From Taudactylus pleione (Eukaryota; Chordata; Amphibia; Anura; Myobatrachidae): a stretch of 64,000 nucleotides of DNA. This document shows positions 56,651 through 64,000 of the stretch, in pieces. The notes under the pieces were generated by a model. It saw only the letters and a program-made list of their open reading frames with translations, was not told the origin of the DNA and made no database searches. The DNA lies in assembly GCA_031769625.1 (NCBI GenBank), contig JAUIMM010000519.1, forward strand, positions 5,141,501 through 5,205,500. Reading direction: 5' to 3'. The position numbers and the translations under genes are program-made. The first letter of the stretch is position 1. Each line of letters opens with the position of its first letter.

Positions 56651-58432
56651 CAAATGGGTGATAGAAGAAATGTGAGAGGTAGCACTACATTCCAGATACA
56701 GTGAAGCCCTACCGGTGGCTTCTCTTACAATGCCACTTGAGGTATGGAACTCATCTTGCCTCTTGTCAGGCCAGCCATGGGCCATCTCCCTAATTGTTAA
56801 ATGTATATGAAGGGCAGGAGTGGGCTTTATGCAATGACAAGCCAGGAATCATTTGATTGTATTGTAGTACAGTATAAAAAACCTCTGGGAATGAATTATT
56901 GAGATTAGTTACAGTATCTCAAAAATGAGAAGTTGAGCGTCTCTTCTACAATTAATCCACTTTGACCGTGATCTTACCATAAAAACATACAGTAGGTAAA
57001 TGTGTGTAAGTAAATAATTAAGTTACTGGATCGATTTGTTACTTAATACTTTTATTTCCTCAGTGGTTTGGGAACCAGTCAAACACTCTGGGAAACTATC
57101 AGGATACCTTGTGAGATCTCATGGCACAGGTATTGTAGTCTGCCATTGGATCTACAGATGGAGACAGACACCTGGATGCTTAGGGTCTTCTGTACCTAAT
57201 GGCACTGATTACTGGCATGAGATTCCTTGCAATGTCACACCTAAGTGACTACTAGTTCTCTGAGTTTCCTGTTGTCAGGTTGCGGCCTAGGATCGGCTGC
57301 TACTCACCCCAGAACCGGCTTTCCCTGACTCCTCGAGCAGTCAGATGTCAGGTGCGGCGGCGAGTGACGTGCTGAGGATTATGCCTTGGGACCGCTTGGA
57401 CATCCATGTGCTGCTCCATGGCTTGGTTGCTGCGGTTGCCGTCATGGGTGCAGCCATGACAGTCTTCATCACCTGACTGACCCTTTACCCAATGGTAGCG
57501 TGGCTGTTGTCAGCTGACGTTGTCCTCCAATGGACTGCTGCCTTAGGGTATATAAGCTAAGTATATGCTTCAGGGCACTGCATTATAACACGTTTTTCCT
57601 TTATAACACATTTTAACGCTTCACTGTCTGTTTTTTATATATGTATTTCACTTTTTTATTTTTATTCTTTATATGCAGCTGCGGCTGCTCTTAACTATTT
57701 CCTTTACACTTCACTTTTCTTATTAGTGCCTTGGGGTGGCTTAGCTGGGCTAGTTTGGGGGTGTCCCGCGCTCTGGATTTGAATCCTAGTATGTTAGGGA
57801 CCTACCCTACAGAGGTTACCCAGATGTGGTGGGTAGGCCCATAACCTTGGCCAAGATTATGCCAAAAACCTCTATTTACTGCAAAATGTATTTATTTATA
57901 TTTAATCAGTTAATTTGGAGCTGTGCACTTGTAATTCTTCTTTTTGTATATATATCAATGGTCTCCACAGGTAGCACCTCCAATTATATATACATGTTTA
58001 GGGTGTGCAGTCTGAGGCCTATTTTCTATGGTATATAACAGGGCTCTGGACAGCAGGAAGTTGCCAGTACAACGTTGTTTCTTCTGGTGTAAGCTTGCCG
58101 TTACTACGTTCCAGGATCCATGCTCCTCTCTTGTCAGAGCTATTTCCAGTGTTCAACCGCAGCTAGTGTATACAGTACCTTCACCTAGAGCCATCTTGTG
58201 ATACCATCTTCTAGCGACAATGCTGCATCTATAACCTCAGTGTGTGTACTCAGTACCCTTACTTAGTACCATCTCGTGATATCATTGCTCCGTGACTGTG
58301 CTGCATCTAAAGCCGCAGAGTGTGTACTCAGTACCATCATCAAGTACTGTTTCATGTTATCTCTTTCTTGTGCCAGCATTAGCTCAGGATCTGCACCAAG
58401 CACACTCTAAACGCAGCTTAGTTCTATTAGTC
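56651..58432. other. No gene; possible LTR-like promoter and imperfect repeats
   Basis: GGGTATATAAGC at 57547-57558 is a TATA-like motif downstream of a GC-rich region and could be an LTR promoter. At 58155-58345 a unit of about 95 bp (GTGTGTACTCAGTACC...CATCT.GTGATA.CAT) is present roughly two and a half times. An open frame at 57036-57248 has no recognisable domain. Confidence 0.4.
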
Positions 58433-58648
58433 CTAATCCACTGTGTCTCACCTGTGATTGTGTTCCTCTATTCCCACTTTTACTGGATACCTGACCAAAG
58501 GGCCGCGACCTGCCTGCTGGGTGCAGCTAAAACCCAAATCCCAATTGGAGGGGTCACTGGTGAACACCTCTTCAGTAAGAGATATCACTAGCACGAACGT
58601 GACACCTGTTCATCCTGAAAGGTCCTTCTTGTAACTGTACTGGATTCT
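58433..58648 (+). other. Source segment of the insert at 55105-55320
   Basis: Sequence directly left of the MITE at 58649, found again inverted within the composite MITE. Its last three bases TCT are the MITE's target duplication. Confidence 0.85.
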
Positions 58649-59162
58649 GGCCCTCATTCACAGCCGCTCGCAAAAAGCGAGCGCTCGCTCTGAATGAGGG
58701 CAGCCGCTTTTTTTTTTTTAGCCAGCCTCCTGGCCGCTCGCTAAGCTGTGGGTGACCACCCACAGCTTTAGCGAGCGGCCTGGTGATGGTCGCGATGGTC
58801 AAGACCATCGCGACCATCGGGCTTGCGACGAGACCCTTGTGGTCGGGCTTGCGATGAGACCCTTGTGGTAGGGCCACAAGCCCCAGTGAGCTTTCGGCTC
58901 TAATAGAGCCGGAAGCTCACTACTATCACTCGTGATGTCAGTAGGGCCGCCTCCAAACAGCAGGCGTTCCTTCGGGAATGCCTCCATTTGGCCAGCCACC
59001 CCCCCTTCCCGCCTACAGAATGGGGCAAGCTGTCGATCAACATCAGCAGCTGCCCCATTTGTAGCGAGCCCCGGAGCGAGAGAATTTCTCTCTCGCTCCG
59101 GGGCTTGCGCACGTGCAGTGCCCCACCATCGACCCACTTGCGAGCGGGTCTGAATGAGGGCC
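58649..59162. mobile_element. MITE-A family copy (514 bp), divergent subtype
   Basis: Ends GGCCCTCATTCACAGCC and GGGTCTGAATGAGGGCC, with a perfect duplication TCT (58646-58648, 59163-59165). It carries the same module order as 14979-15528 inverted, but with many substitutions, for example GGGCAAGCTGTCGATCAACA. The left 105 bp are nearly identical to 55001-55104. Confidence 0.9.
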
Positions 59163-59399
59163 TCTGTCCATTGGTCCTTCCATTTGGAGTTCCTGACCTG
59201 TATCTGACTAGCCCAGCTTTCCCTGACCCCTTCTTCCTAGCCTAGCCTTATATTACTTTGTGCCTATTTTATACATTGTTTCCAGTCAAATGTTTTGCAT
59301 ATTCAGTATTCTTATAGTTTTGTTTCTTCACTGTTTTCTTCTTTGTCAAATGTAACACAAATAAGTTTATTGGATCTATCATGTTTCCAAAAGGTTGTA

Positions 59400-59611
59400 G
59401 ATCCCCTTCAGCTACAGGACCCTGACGTCATCAGTTACTATCCATGTGGTCATAGAGTGGAAATAGTAACCTGTGGCGAGTGACGCGAGCCACTGTGCCT
59501 GAAGCGTGGCCGGATCTTACATTTAAGACAAAATAACAGCGCTGTCAGGAAATGGACCCGCACTTCCGCCTTCACTCGACGTCACGTCCAGATCCTTTAG
59601 CTGAAGGGGAA
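59400..59611. mobile_element. Small foldback element with 30-bp arms
   Basis: GATCCCCTTCAGCTACAGGA near the left edge and TCCTTTAGCTGAAGGGGA near the right edge are inverted, each followed inward by a GACGTCA-type motif. The interior has an inverted pair TTACTATCCA...AATAGTAA. The duplication was not resolved. Confidence 0.65.
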
Positions 59612-60486
59612 ATAAGATCAAGCGTTTCCAAAAGCTTCAAAGAAAAAAATTAAAAACACATCAATAAAATGTTCCACAACATCCTAAGACATGTTCCCAA
59701 TTCAATTGACAGATGGAAAAAAAATCTGTTAATTGTTTTATGAAGACAAGCTGCACAGCATTGGCAACAGCAACAAGATTTTATTAAGGCAAAACATTTG
59801 GATGAGAAATAACAACAAGAGCCATCAAGAATAGCTGGGTTACAAGAAATATTGGATCAAATAATAAGACCAAATTTATCCGCCACAAGAAAAGCAAAGT
59901 GCAGGGTTTAACCAGAGGCAGGCACCGCGGATCATGCACTGCACTTATTTGCACACTCTAAATTGGAATTCCGAATGTCAAAACACAGAAGCTTGAGAGA
60001 GAGATTGAATTCAGGAGTGATGTCAACTGAGAGAAGCCACTTTCAATAGCTCTTAGGCTCTGAATTACTTAAGACTTTCAAAATGTCAAAAATACATCTA
60101 AATTACATTTTTTTTAAAAAAACACGTACACATGGGAGTAAATAAAAAAGCTCCAAAAAAAAAATTCCCCACATAATATACATTTACCAGAGGCTGACAA
60201 AATAACCCATAATCCATCAAGTACATATAAGAGAGCAGTGTAACAGAAAATATACCTGCAAGATAAGTCAGATCCTATCTTTGTCATTCATTTTGATATG
60301 ATTCAGACTTCCTTTATTGAGTTAAAAATTCAGTGAAATACAGAAATAAGAATATATTAATTTATTCTTGAATCAGACCTGTCACCTAAACACAACTGCA
60401 CATTAAACAGATATATTCTACTGTTATCCACTTAGGGGACAATGCAGAATTGTTCACATATTTCACACACTGCAATAAATGTGTAT
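59612..60486. other. No feature identified
   Basis: A-rich unique-looking sequence with no coding support. Confidence 0.45.
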
Positions 60487-60489
60487 AGT

Positions 60490-60773
60490 GGGCCTGATTC
60501 AGACCCGCTCGCGAGCGCTATGCGCTCGCAAGCGGGTCGATGGTGGCCCAGTGCGCATGCGCACGACGGAGCCGGCTCCATCGTGCGCATGCGCGAGACC
60601 CGGATAGCGACGGGCAAAGCGTCGCTCCGGGTCTCGTACCAAAGGGGGCGTGCTTTCAATGTTGAGTGACAGCAAGCCCCCTGTGGTGGGCGGGCCGGGG
60701 GCGTGGCTGCCCAGACGGAGGCCCTGATTCAGAGCGAGCGCTCTGTCAGAGCGTCCGGCTCTGAATCAGGCCC
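60490..60773. mobile_element. MITE-A family copy (284 bp, deleted interior)
   Basis: Ends GGGCCTGATTCAGACCC and GGCTCTGAATCAGGCCC, with a perfect duplication AGT (60487-60489, 60774-60776). The right half of the palindrome series is missing. Confidence 0.9.
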
Positions 60774-60776
60774 AGT

Positions 60777-61276
60777 ATGCAGCTGATGCATCTTTGCGGG
60801 TGGGTTGCATGTATCTGTACACTTGGGGCTCCGATGCTTAACGTACATTTACGATGTTTCTGGATCTGCGCCTGCGCAGGACAGGTCCTGCGAATACGCT
60901 CGCAGACCCCCCCAAGCTGCATAATGATTTACGCGCTGCAGCATTTGGGGAGCAGAGTGGGGGCATGGCTGGTCACTGTTCCCAGAAACGGGGAGATGTT
61001 GCCCCCGTTTTCCTGGAGAAAAGAGTCCATGGTCTGCGTTGGTGGGGACAGATTCCTGGCCTCTTACATGACCAACACCAGGTCAGGCTGCGGGAAGCTT
61101 CAGCTCCCACAGCCCGACCAAAGGAGCAACCATTGCAATGGTTGCAATGGAGATCCCAGCCTGCGGTAGCGGTCACAGGTGTCTGACTCTTCCTTCTGCA
61201 TTTGCATCCGAGATGGACGGATTTGTGCAGCTGCTTGTGTGCGACTTTGCAGAGCCTTATAACTCTGAATCAAGAC
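60777..61276 (+). mobile_element. MITE-D family copy, left end disrupted
   Basis: Homologous to 61848-62387 over most of its length, sharing GCTGCAGCATTTGGGG, GGCATGGCTGGTCAC-like and TTCCTGGCCTCTTACATGACC motifs. It ends near AACTCTGAATCAAGACC. The MITE-A at 60490-60773 sits at its left edge. Confidence 0.7.
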
Positions 61277-61847
61277 CTTGGTTTCATACCCGTTGTCATT
61301 GTCAGTGCGCACTTGCAACAGCCCTATCATTGGTGCAAGATATACATCTGAAAATAGGCATAATTAAGCACATGCACAACATGCATTGCTACATAAGCTG
61401 GTCTCTAGTGCACACACAATGCAAAACACTCAAGATACACTTCGCAAATGGACTTGTGTTCAACTGTACATCAGCTTCTTAGAACACAACTCCCCCCCAG
61501 TGCCTATTTAGCTCACAATATCAGCACTTGTGCCCTCTTTGAACAAACCTTACCTCCACTATAAGCACATACTACACAATACACATGATCTCCTCTAATG
61601 TGCCCAGTTAGTACATAGCTTATCACCATTGGCCCACTTAATATATAAACCAGCTTTCCTCCACTAGTGACCACTTAGTACACAGCTCTTGTGCCCACTT
61701 ACTACACAGCCACCATGTTTTGGCCATTTATTACAGGGCACGACTTAGAAAACTGTTTCCCTGTGTTATGGCCACTAAGTATATAACATCGCCCCCATCG
61801 TGATCACCTAGTAAGCAGATCTCCCCCTGCTCATTTAGTAAACAGGG
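61277..61847. other. Spaced CACTTAGTA motifs, no gene
   Basis: Imperfect units of about 30-40 bp, each with CCCACTTAGTACACAGC-like sequence, between 61500 and 61840. Possibly a decayed minisatellite. Confidence 0.45.
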
Positions 61848-62387
61848 GGCCTGATTCAGAGATGGACGCAATGTTCATGTTTGCGCAGTTGACTATTTGC
61901 TGCTGCACATGCACAAAAATTCCTGTACACTCCTATATTATGTGTCAGTGGCTGGCCAGTGCACTGTACAATGATGAACATACATCTCCGATGTTTCCGG
62001 ATCTGCACCTGCACAGTACCCGTTCTGTGCATGTGTAGAACAGGTCCTGTGATTAAGCTCGCAGACCCCCCCTCCCCCCAAGCCACAGCATTATTGACAT
62101 GCTGCAGCATTTGGGGGGCAGAGCAGGGCCATGGCTGGTCACCAGGACCGGAAATGTGGGGGTGTCGACTCCGTCTTCCGGCAGGGTAGGCGTCGGCGGA
62201 CGCAGATTCCTAGCCTCTTACGTGACCAGCACCTGGTCAGGCTGCAGGAAGCTTGAGCTCCTGCAGCCTGACCAAAGGATCAACCATCGAGACCATCGGT
62301 TGCGATGGTTATCCCAGCTTGAGACATCTGTCCCAGTACTGGGATCGTAAATGCAGCAAGGAGGTGTCTGACACCTGAATCAGGCCC
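61848..62387 (+). mobile_element. MITE-D family copy (540 bp)
   Basis: Ends GGGCCTGATTCAGAGATGG and GACACCTGAATCAGGCCC. Symmetric AACAGGG/CCCTGTT bases extend the terminal repeat by a few bases. Internal inverted pair CAGGCTGCAGGAAGCT / AGCTCCTGCAGCCTG at 62239-62270. Confidence 0.8.
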
Positions 62388-62496
62388 TGTTATAGTTGCA
62401 TGGAGCAAGACAGCATGGTTAGTGGAGAAATAGCCCTGACGAAATTGTATTGGGTATTAAAATGCAGACTGGTCAATGGGCTGAGAAAAAAATTCA

Positions 62497-62883
62497 GGGC
62501 CTAATTCAGGTGTACGCAGTTCCGATGTTTGCGCAGTTGTTTTAGTACTATACGTGCCCCTGAGTTGCACTGCGCATGCTTCGCGATGGTTTTCCGACAC
62601 GGTTGTAGTGAGAAGTTGGACGCAATCAGCGCTCGTTTATGGGGAAAACGGGGCGGGGGTAGTCAAATTTTGGAGTATCGCAGCCAGCAACTGGCTTAGT
62701 TCTAACGGACATTCTGTGCAGCCATCGGGTTGTTTAGAAGTTTGATGGTGTGGGCGATGCGGCGAGCGACGGTGTGTCTTTGCACGCTAGCTGCGGATGA
62801 GAGACACAGCTGGGAGGCGTCTGTACAAATTACAGCGGTTACGGCATTAGCGTTGAAATTAGCGTTCACCTCCAAATCAGGCC
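62497..62883. mobile_element. MITE with GGGCCTAATTCAG termini (387 bp)
   Basis: Left end GGGCCTAATTCAGG and right end CCAAATCAGGCC, with TTCA on both flanks. Non-coding interior. Confidence 0.65.
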
Positions 62884-62930
62884 TTCATTGTGCAACTGTT
62901 AGATCAGTGGAGCTACAAGTAACAGACTCA

Positions 62931-63092
62931 GGGGTTTATTTGCTAAGCTGTGTTAGGAGATAAAGTGAACGCTGATAAGGTACCAGCCAATCAGCTCCTA
63001 ACTGCCATTTTTCAAATACAGTCTGTGACATGGCAGTTAGGAGCTCATCCCCGTTCACTTTATCTCCTAACACAGCTTAGTAAATAGACCCC
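62931..63092. mobile_element. Foldback MITE (162 bp) with arms of about 40 bp
   Basis: GTGTTAGGAGATAAAGTGAA near the left end and TTCACTTTATCTCCTAACAC near the right end are exact complements. Outer parts GGGGTTTATTTGCTAAGC and GCTTAGTAAATAGACCCC complete the arms. A second inner pair is AGCTCCTAACTGCCAT / ATGGCAGTTAGGAGCT. Confidence 0.88.
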
Positions 63093-63185
63093 ACAAGCAG
63101 TTAAGGGATGTTCTGATATTGCGCGTGGAATCGCTAGCTCCATGAGCGTTTCAGGGTGCAGACTAAAGTGATCGCAAAAAGGGAC

Positions 63186-63270
63186 CGTTTCATGGGCGTG
63201 TTAGGGGAGTGTCATGGGCGTGTTAGGGGAGTGTCGTGGGCGTGTTAGGGGAGTGTCATGGGCGTGTCTG
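63186..63270. repeat. 22-bp minisatellite, about 3.7 units
   Basis: TCATGGGCGTGTTAGGGGAG plus TG, repeated with A/G variation at the third base. Confidence 0.88.
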
Positions 63271-64000
63271 GGAACTCTGCTGCATTCCCAATTACAAGTC
63301 CAAAGCTTCAGAGGCCATGTTTAGTAGGATTAGAGGAGGGTGGCTAGAGTAGACAATAGGCTACTACAAATATCGATGATGCGAACAATGTTGCATCAAT
63401 GTTGGTGTGTTTCAATCTTCTTTGTAAATAAACAGACCACACAGCCTGACAGTGGTGTCTCAGCGCTTGTACACTCCACAGCACCGGGGTCCCGCACAAA
63501 GGGAAGGCTGAGATTAGCATTTGCATATTCCCGCTACCGCTATTGCTGGAGCGGCTGTGACCGTGACTGCAGTCCTCTGGATCAGGCCCTTAGTACTGTA
63601 ATATCCATAGTTAAAGGTACAACTAGACTAACTGGTTTGTCAACTTAACAATTAACAAACCTTTTGCCGGGTTATTATTTTTTTGTCATTTAATCCTTGT
63701 CCAAATGTTATTATAATTTATTATTTCAACCAAAGTTAAAATACCCTGTTCCTTATGCACGGAAGCCGACTTACACATCCAAGACACTCCCATGACACTC
63801 CCACAAGATGGAGCAGTTCCATTCAATCGCCGCCCAGAAATGTCCATTTCATAAAGAGTGTGGACCATCAACAGATGAATCAATCTTTATGCACTAGCGA
63901 TCTCCATCCATGTACATATGCCTGATCTGGCACATACACAGTCACTGATTTCCTACTTTGGTGGAAGCACAGTGCGCTGAAATCCACATGACCCTTCCTC
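63271..64000. other. No gene; one MITE-like right end
   Basis: CTGGATCAGGCCC at 63579-63591 resembles a MITE-A-type right terminus. The rest is AT-rich with no coding support. Confidence 0.4.

Overview
The window looks like repeat-saturated nuclear DNA from a large vertebrate genome, most likely an amphibian and probably a frog (inference). The evidence is a V-SINE, hAT elements with BED-finger transposases, many GC-rich foldback MITEs, an Ngaro-like tyrosine-recombinase retrotransposon that carries an SGNH hydrolase, satellite arrays, and the absence of bacterial-style gene packing. I found no host gene I can support. Nearly every recognisable coding stretch belongs to a transposable element, and most are broken. 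No rRNA, CRISPR array, bacterial operon or functional tRNA gene was seen.

Layout. 1-1679: 3' end of an Ngaro/DIRS-like element, with an intact SGNH hydrolase frame followed by B1-A2-B2 split repeats. 1905-2502: a 600-bp MITE. 3813-11021: a 7.2-kb hAT element (copy 1) inside a TA microsatellite, swollen by about 24 copies of a 155-bp tandem repeat, with related repeats also inside its transposase remnant. 11-19 kb: MITEs, an unknown open frame, a V-SINE split by a MITE, and a GGTTAGGG-rich repeat. 19644-22916: hAT copy 2, which keeps the catalytic and C-terminal transposase regions. 23-31 kb: further MITEs and hAT-type non-autonomous elements, several with perfect target duplications. 31-36 kb: diverged tandem repeats plus antisense remnants of a Copia-like gag and a Tc1/mariner transposase. 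36640-44395: a 62-bp satellite with higher-order repeats of about 1,980 bp. 44.5-50 kb: MITEs and a truncated hAT copy ending in a snapback palindrome. 50889-54173: hAT copy 3, which keeps the BED zinc finger. 54490-56160: a MITE carrying a second, composite MITE with a 320-bp templated insert. 56-64 kb: the apparent source of that insert and more MITEs.

The strongest findings are four. (1) A 320-bp insert at the exact centre of a palindrome in the MITE at 54607-55472 is an inverted copy of 58433-58753, including that locus's MITE end, its target duplication and unique flank. (2) The hAT family has a satellite in its 5' leader that has also spread into the transposase frame, carrying a duplicated piece of transposase sequence. 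(3) The 62-bp satellite has a recent higher-order organisation. (4) The Ngaro-like end has perfect split repeats and an open hydrolase frame.

Coordinates of element ends with target duplications were read base by base. Ends of decayed elements are approximate. Superfamily assignments of MITEs rest on duplication length and terminal bases, and are inference.
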